Below are positions 25,358 to 34,096 of a DNA stretch of 64,000 bases, in pieces. The DNA is from an uncultured Oceanospirillaceae bacterium. Lineage in GTDB: Bacteria; Pseudomonadota; Gammaproteobacteria; Pseudomonadales; Balneatricaceae. The stretch spans positions 1 through 64,000 of the forward strand of contig CAKZOD010000002.1 in assembly GCA_937136055.1 (NCBI GenBank). Reading direction: 5' to 3'. Each line of letters opens with the position of its first letter. Within the stretch, counting starts at the first letter, position 1. The position numbers were made by a program, and so were the translations under genes. The notes under the pieces were generated by a model. It made no database searches. It was not told the origin of the DNA and saw only the letters and a program-made list of their open reading frames with translations.

Positions 25358-27004
25358 TTATAATTTAAAGTAGCTCACCTGATCTTTGAGCTGCCCTGAT
25401 AGCTCTTCAAGTGCAAAAGCAGCACTGGAATTATCTTGTAAAGTGACACCAGTGCATTGCGACATATTCGATATTTCTTCAACACTTTGATTAACACTGG
25501 CAATAGTTTCGACTTGTGAATTAGTCGCTTCAACCACTTCTTTTATTTTAAGTAGTGAATCTTCAGCGTGATGTTGGATATTCTCAAGTAAGCCATTTGC
25601 CTCTTGTGTTAGCGCTAATCCACTATCAACTTGTGGCACCGTGGTTTGCATTGCCGTCACTGTCTCTAACGTATTGGCTTGTACTTCACCAATCATAGTT
25701 TCTATCTCACCTGTCGCTGTCCCTGTGCGCTGCGCCAAATGCCTAACTTCATCAGCAACCACCGCAAAACCGCGCCCTGACTCTCCTGCTCTCGCTGCTT
25801 CTATCGCTGCATTGAGCGCCAAAAGATTGGTTTGTTCAGAAATTTCACGAATCACATTAGCGATATTACCAATCGCTAACACTCGATCTTGCAAAATATT
25901 AACCTGCTCAACAGATGCTTTAACCGTGTTGGATATTTTTTCAATTTCAGTTGCCACCTCAAGTACTGCCGCTCTGCCTTTTTGTGACAACTCGAAAGTT
26001 AACGTAGAGTTTTCATCAGTTTGATTAACTTTATCAACGATAGAACTAATACTTTGATTCATCTGCTCTAGGTTTTCAGCAGCTGTTACCGTCACTTCGT
26101 TTTGCTGTTGTGCGGCACTAAGTGCACTCTTAGAGCCAGAAGCGACTGTGCTCGCCTGCTCTGAAAGCTCAGAGGAGGCATTCATAATACCCGTTACTGT
26201 CTGCTTCAGTTTAGCCTGCATCACTGAAACAGAATGCATCATACTTTGCTCGTTACTCTCTGCGATTGATTTACTTAAATCACCTTGAGAAATACTCGCA
26301 ACAGAGGCAGAGGCAGTAGCGGGCTCTCCTCCTAGTGCAAGTTTAATACTACGACCTATTAAATAAGCAATCACTAAACCAAAGAACACAGCAACTGCCA
26401 GTAGCGATATCATCCACCATTGGAAACTACTCGCCACCTCTCTCGCCAAAGGCGTAGCCTTTTGGTTAGCTGCTTCTTCGTAGTCAATAAATTGGTTAAT
26501 CGCACCTAGCCAATCGATAACTTTTTGTCTGACTTGTGTGAGTAAAACTTCGGTCGCTTTATCAACTTCTTGATTTCGCTTGTAATCGATAATTTGTGTG
26601 ATTAAAGGCAGCGTATCGCGCTCTATTTGTTTGATATTGCGTATAATTCTGCTTTCGTTTTCACTCATATACATCGACGAAGACAATATTTTGTCCATGT
26701 CTTTAGCCGATTCTTGATAAAAGCTATCAAGCTCATTAATCAACCTCACTAACTCTTCTAACTCAGCTGATGACCTCGCTAGTACTACATCTCTTATTGC
26801 AATGCCTCTATCGTGCACGCTTCCTCTAAAGTTAATTGCATAACGCTGTTTAACTGAATTGACATCCGTTATTTCTGTCAATGTCGCATCGATAAAGTTA
26901 ACCTTATTAATACCAATTATGGTTAGAATCAACATCATGAGCAAAACAAGCGAGAAGCCTGCACCTAATTTAGTACTGATTTTCATAGTTTTCTTAGAGT
27001 TCAT
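25358..27004 (-). CDS. Methyl-accepting chemotaxis protein
   Basis: Transmembrane chemoreceptor of 548 residues. TM1 lies at about 15-33 and a periplasmic four-helix-bundle-type sensor of about 150 residues follows ([21 protein letters not shown] is typical). TM2 lies at about 193-215 ([16 protein letters not shown] just after it). The cytoplasmic coiled coil carries the conserved hairpin tip [19 protein letters not shown] and [19 protein letters not shown] domain is weak. The C-terminus has no CheR-docking pentapeptide. The start ATG has GAGG seven bases upstream. No che genes are adjacent, so it is an orphan receptor of unknown ligand. Confidence 0.94.
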   Translation of the reverse strand: MNSKKTMKISTKLGAGFSLVLLMMLILTIIGINKVNFIDATLTEITDVNSVKQRYAINFRGSVHDRGIAIRDVVLARSSAELEELVRLINELDSFYQESAKDMDKILSSSMYMSENESRIIRNIKQIERDTLPLITQIIDYKRNQEVDKATEVLLTQVRQKVIDWLGAINQFIDYEEAANQKATPLAREVASSFQWWMISLLAVAVFFGLVIAYLIGRSIKLALGGEPATASASVASISQGDLSKSIAESNEQSMMHSVSVMQAKLKQTVTGIMNASSELSEQASTVASGSKSALSAAQQQNEVTVTAAENLEQMNQSISSIVDKVNQTDENSTLTFELSQKGRAAVLEVATEIEKISNTVKASVEQVNILQDRVLAIGNIANVIREISEQTNLLALNAAIEAARAGESGRGFAVVADEVRHLAQRTGTATGEIETMIGEVQANTLETVTAMQTTVPQVDSGLALTQEANGLLENIQHHAEDSLLKIKEVVEATNSQVETIASVNQSVEEISNMSQCTGVTLQDNSSAAFALEELSGQLKDQVSYFKL

Positions 27005-27363
27005 ACTGGCCTCGAAAAATGCAATTTTGAGTGTCGCATAGCAATCTGCTAAATAGCTGCTCTATCCAAACAGCAGCTTGAAGAAATCTTGTTACTACTT
27101 GCTTACTAAGAGTGGAGTGAATAAAAGTCAGGCTATTTTACAGAATGAATATTCTGAATAACACATAATTGTTACATAAATATAACGCTATGAAATTTAT
27201 CACCTTCGAATTTAGGTTTTTGAAACCAATAAACAGACAAAAACGATTGAACAATAGCGGGGGCAATTAAGAAGTGATGTAAGCTCAAGCGAAAGAACTG
27301 CCAGCATATGCAATCCAAATGGTGAGCACTTTTCAAAGTGCTCCATTATTAAAGAAGCTCCTT
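27005..27363. other. Intergenic region between the chemoreceptor and rsuA
   Basis: Holds the chemoreceptor promoter region at its left end. A 9-bp hairpin (GAGCACTTT / AAAGTGCTC, 27324-27343) lies 20 bp beyond the rsuA stop and may terminate rsuA, although no T-run follows. The open frames that cross it are not convincing. Confidence 0.5.
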
Positions 27364-28053
27364 TTAATAACTTAATGCTTTCACTTCTGCTGTCGTTAGG
27401 TTGCGCCACTCACCTATATCGATATCTAGCTCTAAGCTACCTATTTTTTGGCGATGCAGAGACGTTACTTTATTACCGATAGCAAAGAACATCCGCTTAA
27501 CTTGATGATAACGGCCTTCGGTTATTGTTAATAAAACGTTATGTGGGTTTATAATCTCTAGTTTCGCGGGAAGAGTAAGTTTAGATTCACCGTGCAACAG
27601 CACTCCTTTGTGAAATTGTTGAACTGCATCAAGTGATATAGGTTTGGATAACGACACTTTATAAACTTTTTCACATCCGCTTTGGGGCGATGTTAGATTA
27701 AAAGACCAATGCCCATCATCTGTTATCAAAATGAGTCCTGTAGTATCAACATCCAAACGCCCTGCTATATGCAGCTCGCTCAACCTATCAACCTTTAAAA
27801 GCGACAATGCCGTCGGGTATTTATCATCTACCGTAGAGCAAATCATATCTATGGGCTTATTGAGCAATAAATATCGCGAAGGCCTAGCGATTAAAACCTG
27901 CCCATTTAAAGTCACTTGGTTATTTTTATGCACTTGGTGAGCAGCGCTAACGACTAATAAATCATCAACATGAACTCTTCTCTCTTCAATCAACACCATA
28001 GCTTCAGCCATAGTGTACTCTGTGCTTTTACAAATAAATTTATCTAGACGCAT
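27364..28053 (-). CDS. rsuA: 16S rRNA pseudouridine(516) synthase RsuA
   Basis: Isomerises U516 of 16S rRNA to pseudouridine. It has 229 residues, close to the E. coli enzyme throughout. An S4-like N-terminal RNA-binding part (MRLDKFICKSTEYTMAEAMVLI) precedes the catalytic domain, which has LLNKPIDMICST, the catalytic aspartate in AGRLDVDTTGLILITDDG near residue 100, and TEGRYHQVKRMFFAIGN near residue 178. It stands alone with its own start. RluE/RluF are alternatives, but the S4 part and the CEKVYKV segment favour RsuA. Confidence 0.92.
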   Translation of the reverse strand: MRLDKFICKSTEYTMAEAMVLIEERRVHVDDLLVVSAAHQVHKNNQVTLNGQVLIARPSRYLLLNKPIDMICSTVDDKYPTALSLLKVDRLSELHIAGRLDVDTTGLILITDDGHWSFNLTSPQSGCEKVYKVSLSKPISLDAVQQFHKGVLLHGESKLTLPAKLEIINPHNVLLTITEGRYHQVKRMFFAIGNKVTSLHRQKIGSLELDIDIGEWRNLTTAEVKALSY

Positions 28054-28156
28054 AGCTACTATTAAGACGTACCCGTTGAATTTTGCAAACTATGAAATAA
28101 TAATGGACAGCCATCGAGAAGACGAGCCTAGTGTTTCACTATAAGCTCCAATCGTT

Positions 28157-28876
28157 TTAACGATAGCCTAAACTTTCAAGATGCATAGCTAGCTCAGCAA
28201 TATCTTCACGTTTTAAACTCTTCTGCCAAGGATATGCATTAATGACATGCATAGTATTCATTATCAGTGGATGATCAATCTTCAATGGAAAAACCGTATC
28301 AACACTAGGCGCATTGTGATTTAAAGCGCTACGCAAAAAAGCAACCTGAATAAAGCCCACATGCATTGACCAAAGACCAACCATAAGCTCTTCGATTAAT
28401 TCAAGTTTACGCTCCCCTTCAGTTAACAAAGCTGGATCGTTATACAAACAGTCACTAAAGATCCCCTCCATTATCCTGTCTTTTCGCTGTAAATCTTCCA
28501 GCCATTTTGGAGAGGCTCGATTTAATATTGCCTCATTGCTGATCATCATTTCTAAATGCGCCCCAAAAGGCTCTTGATGTATTTTTAACGGATCGACTAA
28601 AGCAGTACTTAATAGCCGCTGTGGAATACTAAAGGGCATGCTTAGAACATCAGTCATCACTTTTTGTTTGTGATCAAGTAGATAACTTGTTAATGCCACC
28701 AGCACATCTTCTTTGGATTTCACATGCTTGTACACTGAGCCCATAGAGATCCCAGCATGCTTCGCAATTGCGTTCATTTTAAAATCCAATAAAGAACTTT
28801 CATTGATACAGCGAATAGCTGCTTTCATCACTAAGTGTTGTTCTTCTGCATGAGAATAGCGCGGTGCTGGAGCCAT
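28157..28876 (-). CDS. TetR/AcrR family transcriptional regulator
   Basis: DNA-binding repressor of about 239 residues. The N-terminal helix-turn-helix reads FKMNAIAKHAGISMGSVYKHVKSKEDVLVAL (shown in parts in this family), and a helical ligand domain follows. The open frame continues far upstream, but the ATG at 28876 is chosen because the homologous region begins there and the longer version would swallow the operator. A four-box palindrome lies 20 bp upstream, which suggests autorepression. A small membrane-protein gene diverges on the other side. The ligand is unknown. Confidence 0.88.
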   Translation of the reverse strand: MAPAPRYSHAEEQHLVMKAAIRCINESSLLDFKMNAIAKHAGISMGSVYKHVKSKEDVLVALTSYLLDHKQKVMTDVLSMPFSIPQRLLSTALVDPLKIHQEPFGAHLEMMISNEAILNRASPKWLEDLQRKDRIMEGIFSDCLYNDPALLTEGERKLELIEELMVGLWSMHVGFIQVAFLRSALNHNAPSVDTVFPLKIDHPLIMNTMHVINAYPWQKSLKREDIAELAMHLESLGYR

Positions 28877-28896
28877 TTTTATAAAAAACCTATTGT

Positions 28897-28939
28897 TATT
28901 TGAATCACATTCGAATAGTATTCGAACCAAATTCAAATA
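28897..28939. promoter_or_regulatory. Four-box palindromic TetR operator candidate
   Basis: Four related boxes with exact three-base spacers: TATTTGAAT-cac-ATTCGAAT-agt-ATTCGAAC-caa-ATTCAAATA. The outer boxes are perfect inverted repeats and the two inner boxes are near-palindromes centred at 28918. Box centres are about one helical turn apart, as expected for two dimers binding side by side. It lies between the divergent regulator and small membrane-protein gene. Confidence 0.8.
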
Positions 28940-29027
28940 GTAGTAATATTTAACATTCAGCGCAAGCTTAGTCATTATAATTGCGCTGAAAACAAGCAAT
29001 AATGAGTTTTTAAGAGAGGCTAAGATC

Positions 29028-29222
29028 ATGTACCTATCACAATCTATCGCTGATTTATTTCTACGCCTAGCCTTGTCTATGCACTCTGTGAGTCTATTTG
29101 CACTGATTATCTTTATCAGCATCATCGTATGTGCGCTTTTTAATTGCTGGTCACAACGCATCAACACCCAATCTAAGCCAACATCACAAACACTTTTGAG
29201 ACGTTGCTGTAATTATTGCTAG
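29028..29222 (+). CDS. Small membrane protein
   Basis: A 64-residue protein with one hydrophobic helix (VSLFALIIFISIIVCALF, about residues 21-38) and a basic cysteine-containing tail ending RRCCNYC. The ATG has GAGAGG about eight bases upstream. Its position across the TetR operator suggests it is regulated by that repressor. I do not recognise a family. It is short, so it could be spurious, but the ribosome binding site, membrane helix and context support it. Confidence 0.5.
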   Translation: MYLSQSIADLFLRLALSMHSVSLFALIIFISIIVCALFNCWSQRINTQSKPTSQTLLRRCCNYC

Positions 29223-29275
29223 CCAAAGGCTTTTCTCGATAGATTAAATTCTTACTCTGCTATAAAAAATGACAA

Positions 29276-29728
29276 TTACACTCGATCACAAACCATAACG
29301 TCATTCCTCTTAACGGTTATTTGATCCATGGTTATTTTTAAGATAGTTGACTGAGCGACTTTCAAGGATGCCAATGCGCTCTTAAACGTTTGCTCAAGAC
29401 GTTTAGAAGCAGGGTTTAACCCGAAAACTTGCAAATCATTTATGTCATCATAAATCACATTATTTTTAAGGCTCCATGTACCAAGTGCACTAGCGGAAAA
29501 AACCAGCGCTTCCCCATTGCGATTACCTGATATCTTCGCATTGCTTTTTAGCGCTCCATCTTCTGCATAAGTTGTGCTGGTGTCAAAAAACACATCCCCT
29601 ACTGCATACTTACACTGCCAAGTGCCTAGCAACATTGCAGCGTTAACCACATTCTCCTTAGGCGATTCAGCTACCGTTGCACAGCCTGTTAGTGTGACAA
29701 CTAATAGTGTTAATAAGCATTTTTTCAT
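29276..29728 (-). CDS. Putative lipoprotein
   Basis: A 150-residue secreted protein with a lipoprotein signal peptide: MKKCLLTLLVVTLTGC, lipobox LTGC, cysteine at residue 16. The mature part contains LLGTWQCKYAVGD and TTYAEDGALKSNAKISG, which resemble small lipocalin-like stress lipoproteins in general shape only. A second cysteine near the C-terminus (MVCDRV) may pair with WQC. Family not identified. It follows the MFS gene on the same strand, 64 bp apart, and could be cotranscribed. Confidence 0.8.
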   Translation of the reverse strand: MKKCLLTLLVVTLTGCATVAESPKENVVNAAMLLGTWQCKYAVGDVFFDTSTTYAEDGALKSNAKISGNRNGEALVFSASALGTWSLKNNVIYDDINDLQVFGLNPASKRLEQTFKSALASLKVAQSTILKITMDQITVKRNDVMVCDRV

Positions 29729-29792
29729 TTAACTTCCCTATTTACTAATAGCCAATCTTTGGCTTTGATTCATTGCTCTAAGCTATTAATTT

Positions 29793-30986
29793 TTAATAAC
29801 TCTCTTTCGCTCTCTTATACAATCGATAATAACAAAGCCCATGATTAACCAAACTCACAGCTAACAGCACATAGAGCATTGCCTGCATACCCGCTGTAAC
29901 TATCAATTGCCCAGCAATTAACGGAAAACCAAATACGCCTAAAAAGTACGACAAGCTAAAGAGTAACAGTGATTGGCTAATAAAACGGGTCGGTGCTTCA
30001 TTAGCTGCAAGGCCGTTAATTACAGAGTATGTCAGCCCGTAGCCTACGCCTAACACAACTGCAGCACTCACATACCAGTAAACGTTTTCGGCTAAAAATA
30101 GAAACATCAGCAGCGAAATACTGACCATTGCAGTTAACACAACTAACGTGGTGAGTGGATCACGTTTAACAATATAGCCAGAGACGAACAAGCGACAGCT
30201 AATAACAGCGATAACAAAACCGATAAAAAATAGTGAATAGTCATGCCCAAGGCTTTGAGCATAGCTACTTTGAAAACTGGATAAGCCACTGAAGATGCAA
30301 GCGCCTAAACCCACAATAGCAATGGAATATGCAGCTTGTGATTTAACGACTTCCATAATACTTGTGATACTAATACGACTTGAGCTCGCTTCAAAACTAA
30401 ACGCGCTTTCAAGTGTGTAGCGAACATAAGTATAAATCGCAGCTCCAAGCAAGCTGGCTATGCCCGCTCCTGTGAACGCCTGCTCCAATGATATGCCAAG
30501 CTCGCTGGTTAAGCGACCTAGGATCGGCCCTGTACCGATGCCAATCATCATACTGCCAGAGAGAATAGCAAAGTAGCGAACGCGCTTACTAGGCTCAATA
30601 ATCGATGACAAAATAATTGGCCCTAGTGTGTAAAACACCCCCCAGCCAATGCCTAAAATAAAACCAAACAGCATCATTAAAAACACAGAGCCGTCACTAA
30701 ATGCAAAACCAAAGCTGGCTATAGCTAACAGCACACTCGATAGCACCACAGCTAAGTTGGCACCTAAGTAGTCAGTTAAGTGCCCGCACAATATAACAAA
30801 TAACACTGTGCTAATTGTTGCACTGGAGATAATTAAACCCGCCACTGCTTCATCAGCACCGTTTTGCGCCACCAACATGGGAATCAAAAAGGTAACCCCG
30901 TAGGCGATCGCTAATAAATAGCCTCCTAGGCAAAAAAGTGCGAACAATGGCCCGGTAACATACTTCACAGCAGAAGATGCAGACAT
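29793..30986 (-). CDS. MFS transporter
   Basis: A 397-residue major facilitator with about twelve hydrophobic segments. The loop 2-3 motif is seen as GHLTDYLGANLAVVLSS near residue 65, and the fifth-helix region as GSMMIGIGTGPILGRL near residue 142. The substrate cannot be read from the sequence. It lies 30 bp downstream of the fused TRAP permease on the same strand, so it is probably in the same transcript and may act on a related solute or export a product. Confidence 0.88.
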   Translation of the reverse strand: MSASSAVKYVTGPLFALFCLGGYLLAIAYGVTFLIPMLVAQNGADEAVAGLIISSATISTVLFVILCGHLTDYLGANLAVVLSSVLLAIASFGFAFSDGSVFLMMLFGFILGIGWGVFYTLGPIILSSIIEPSKRVRYFAILSGSMMIGIGTGPILGRLTSELGISLEQAFTGAGIASLLGAAIYTYVRYTLESAFSFEASSSRISITSIMEVVKSQAAYSIAIVGLGACIFSGLSSFQSSYAQSLGHDYSLFFIGFVIAVISCRLFVSGYIVKRDPLTTLVVLTAMVSISLLMFLFLAENVYWYVSAAVVLGVGYGLTYSVINGLAANEAPTRFISQSLLLFSLSYFLGVFGFPLIAGQLIVTAGMQAMLYVLLAVSLVNHGLCYYRLYKRAKESY

Positions 30987-31016
30987 TCAAAGAATCCTAA
31001 AAAGTAGCCTTTATGG

Positions 31017-32771
31017 CTAAACAACAAAAATTAAACACATCCCGGCAATTAGCAGCAGTGCACGCTTTAACAAGGTAAAGGGAGCAATTAACCCCATTGA
31101 AATCGCATACAGTGCCAAGGCAATTTTCAGGCTCGTAAATAGCGCTAGCAAGGGTGCTGTTTCAAACTGAATCAACGTTGGGTTGGCAATCATCGCTAGG
31201 GGAATTAAATATAAGCCTATCCCCAATAACATCGCCGTTAGCGCCACTTTAAGCCAATTTTCTTTCACCATACCTGCTGCAATAAACACGCCTCCACATA
31301 CAGGCGGTGTGATCGTTGACAGCAGTGCAAACCAAAAAACAAACAAGTGTGCCTGTAATGGGGCTAAGCCTAATTGTGAAAGTGCAGGACCTGCCACTGA
31401 GATGCAAATCACATAAGCAGCCGTTGTCGGAACTTCCATGCCCAATAGCAAACATGCTATCGCGGTTAAAAGAATCGCAGGCCAAAGCGCCCCTTGTGAT
31501 CCCGATAGGATTAAAGAAGTAATTTTAACTCCTAATCCTGTAATCGATAGCACCCCAATCACAATAGATGCACAAAGAATAATCGAGGCGATCATAGCGA
31601 TTTGTTTGCCAGCATTCACGCAAACATTTTCAATACGAGACAGTATCTGTTGTTTGCATGAAACACCTTTTGCATTGAAACATAGCAGCAAAGCGGCGGC
31701 AAAAATGGCTAGGCAAGCTGCGAACTGCGGAGTGTACTGCGGACCGAACATTCCCCATAACAGCACCGAGAACGGTATCATGAAGAAAGCACAGGTGATC
31801 AGCACAAGGCGCAGCTTAGGTTGCTGATCTTTGCTGATGCCTTTTAAATCATAACGCTGAGCAAATGCATCAATCCCTACCCACACCGCCCAAAAATATA
31901 AAATAGCAGGTAACAAAGCCGCCATCATGATGCTTTGATAAGAAATGCCAGTTAGCTCCACCATGACAAATGCGCCTGCTCCCATCAACGGTGGCATGAT
32001 TTGCCCACCGGATGAAGCCACCGCTTCTGTCGCACCTGCTAAGCGCTTGGGATAACCCAGTTTAGTCATAGCCGGTAAAGTAATTGCGCCAGTGGAGGCG
32101 ACGTTGGCTGAGGCTGAGCCTGAAATAGAGCCGAACAGTGCTGATGAGATGACTGATACTTTAGCAGCGCCCCCTCGCAAACGCCCCGCAGCTGCACTAG
32201 CTAAATTCATAAATCCTTGCCCCGCTTCTCCTGCATTTAGCACTGCACCAAAAATAACAAAAATAGCCACTATACTCACAGATACGCCGGTTAACTTGCC
32301 CCAAATCCCACCTTCTGCAATTGTCAGTGTGCCTAAAAAACTACCTAATGGAGTACCTGGGTGGCCAAACTCTCCCGGAATATGCTGACCGAACAATCCG
32401 TATAACAGTGCTAATAAAGCAACTAAAGGTAAGGGCCAGCCGATACTACGCCTTGCCATTTCAAGCACGCTGATTAATAACACGGCTGCTATCCATAGCT
32501 GATAGTGCTCGCTAATATAGCCATACTGATCAGAGAGCAGATCTGCGTTATAGGCAATCCATAAACTGGCGAACACACTTACGACTGTAAAAATATAACC
32601 ACTGTAGCGCTGGGCAGGTGTTTCACTAATAAAGATAAACGCCCAAGGGAGCGCTAGTGCCATGTGCAAAGGTCGGCTGATTAAATTCGGCACTAAGCCA
32701 GAAAATATAAGCGATAAGTGGAATATAATACTGATAAGGCCAAAACTGGCCCAGAAGAGACGTGAAGACAT
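31017..32771 (-). CDS. TRAP transporter fused permease (DctQM type, TAXI system)
   Basis: Fusion of the small (4TM) and large (12TM) membrane subunits of a TRAP transporter, 584 residues, strongly hydrophobic throughout. Typical segments are GKLTGVSVSIVAIFVIFGAVL, SSALFGSISGSASANVASTGAITLP near residue 210, EAVASSGGQIMPPLMGAGAFVM, and in the last third GMEVPTTAAYVI and STITPPVCGGVFIAA. It imports an organic acid or amino acid using the sodium gradient together with the periplasmic protein encoded upstream. Confidence 0.93.
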   Translation of the reverse strand: MSSRLFWASFGLISIIFHLSLIFSGLVPNLISRPLHMALALPWAFIFISETPAQRYSGYIFTVVSVFASLWIAYNADLLSDQYGYISEHYQLWIAAVLLISVLEMARRSIGWPLPLVALLALLYGLFGQHIPGEFGHPGTPLGSFLGTLTIAEGGIWGKLTGVSVSIVAIFVIFGAVLNAGEAGQGFMNLASAAAGRLRGGAAKVSVISSALFGSISGSASANVASTGAITLPAMTKLGYPKRLAGATEAVASSGGQIMPPLMGAGAFVMVELTGISYQSIMMAALLPAILYFWAVWVGIDAFAQRYDLKGISKDQQPKLRLVLITCAFFMIPFSVLLWGMFGPQYTPQFAACLAIFAAALLLCFNAKGVSCKQQILSRIENVCVNAGKQIAMIASIILCASIVIGVLSITGLGVKITSLILSGSQGALWPAILLTAIACLLLGMEVPTTAAYVICISVAGPALSQLGLAPLQAHLFVFWFALLSTITPPVCGGVFIAAGMVKENWLKVALTAMLLGIGLYLIPLAMIANPTLIQFETAPLLALFTSLKIALALYAISMGLIAPFTLLKRALLLIAGMCLIFVV

Positions 32772-32970
32772 AAAACTACTTTACCTGTTAGCAGAGATTC
32801 TTACACGATAACGACATTAATACCTAAAGCGTTAAGCTTCGTATAATTATTGAGACTCTTTCTTTAAAACGACTTTCTCTCAATCCTTCAAGATCAGTAA
32901 ATTTAAATATAATTGATATGCAAAACAACCAATGCAGCGTTAAAGCTGCAAAGGTTTTAATTAACAGCGA

Positions 32971-33927
32971 TTACTTTTGCTGTTCACTCAAAGTGATACC
33001 TAGCTCAGTGTAATACTTAGCTGCACCAGGGTGAATTTTACCGGTGATATTTGCCAGCAGCTGTGTTGAAACGCCTTTCCACCAAGGGGCAGACTTAGAC
33101 ATCACTTGCTTTTGATCCCAATACGCTTTAGTCAAGTTATATGCAGTATCATTATCCATCGCCGTTGTAGTGTAAGCGACAACCGGTAAAGAGGTTGTAT
33201 TAATATCCGCTTTTTGCCCTGCATAAGTGCCCGCAGGAATCACCAGCTTAGTGCGCTTAGATAGCTTAATTTGCTCATCATTTAAAGATAATACAGTCAC
33301 ACCGGTTCCCGCTGCCGCTTCAATAACGTTAGGTGCCGGATAAGACCCTGCTGTCACAAAACCATCAATTTGACCATTCTTTAATGCTGGCACCGCATTT
33401 GAAAGTTCAACCTGCGCTAGCTCTACTTTGCCCTCTAAACCAAAAAGCTTTAAGTACTTCTCACCTTCACGGGCACCGAACGAACCTTTACCTAATAGAA
33501 TTTTTTTACCTTCCATTTGCGAGAATTCAGTAATACCACTTTTGTCTGACATCACAAAATGCATCGTTAATGATGGAATAGGAAATAACGCTCTGATTTC
33601 ATCAAACTTAGGATTGCTTTTGTTTTTAAACATTGCCTTGCCGCTTTGGGCAAGCTTTACAAGAACAGGAGGGGTTGTGAATACGTAGTTGCCACCACGA
33701 ATAGCCGATTCCATAACGTTTTGCACAGAACCCTGGCTCTCTTCAACGGTAATAATGTACTCACCATTTGATGATGTTTTTAATGCTTGGGATATTTCCA
33801 CTGCCATTTGGTAGTAAGAGGAAGTTGACTTTGCTGACTTGTAAGTTAAACGTGTTTCAGCAAAACTTGTCTGCACTGTCGTTGCAGCAATCATTGCCGC
33901 CAGTAAAATCCCAGACTTCTTAATCAT
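32971..33927 (-). CDS. TAXI-family TRAP solute-binding protein
   Basis: Periplasmic solute receptor of 318 residues. It has a clear Sec signal peptide (MIKKSGILLAAMIAATTVQTSFA), then TYKSAKSTSSYYQMAVEIS, a serine-rich binding segment with KKILLGKGSFGAREGE near residue 145, and FVTAGSYPAPNV near residue 210. These fit the TAXI/immunogenic protein 31 kDa group. It is divided from the permease by 199 bp with no gene. TAXI receptors bind glutamate-like or dicarboxylate solutes, but the ligand here is not evident. Confidence 0.92.
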   Translation of the reverse strand: MIKKSGILLAAMIAATTVQTSFAETRLTYKSAKSTSSYYQMAVEISQALKTSSNGEYIITVEESQGSVQNVMESAIRGGNYVFTTPPVLVKLAQSGKAMFKNKSNPKFDEIRALFPIPSLTMHFVMSDKSGITEFSQMEGKKILLGKGSFGAREGEKYLKLFGLEGKVELAQVELSNAVPALKNGQIDGFVTAGSYPAPNVIEAAAGTGVTVLSLNDEQIKLSKRTKLVIPAGTYAGQKADINTTSLPVVAYTTTAMDNDTAYNLTKAYWDQKQVMSKSAPWWKGVSTQLLANITGKIHPGAAKYYTELGITLSEQQK

Positions 33928-34096
33928 TGGTTTCTCCAGTTCTTATTTTATTTCAGTAAATTAGGCTAGATAATAGCAAGCTGCTTACAATTTGCAAATG
34001 CATATTGTTATCGTTTTATTAAGACAAATGTTAGTTTTGTTAAAGTGAAATTTGCGCTAAATTAACGTCACTTAAATCGTAGCAGGAATTGGTGTT

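Noticed and set aside
27212..27409. 65-codon minus-strand frame overlapping the end of rsuA
   Set aside because: Overlaps rsuA in a different frame and lacks a start signal.
28877..29167. N-terminal extension of the TetR gene to 29167
   Set aside because: It would translate through the operator and lacks homology; the ATG at 28876 fits the family.
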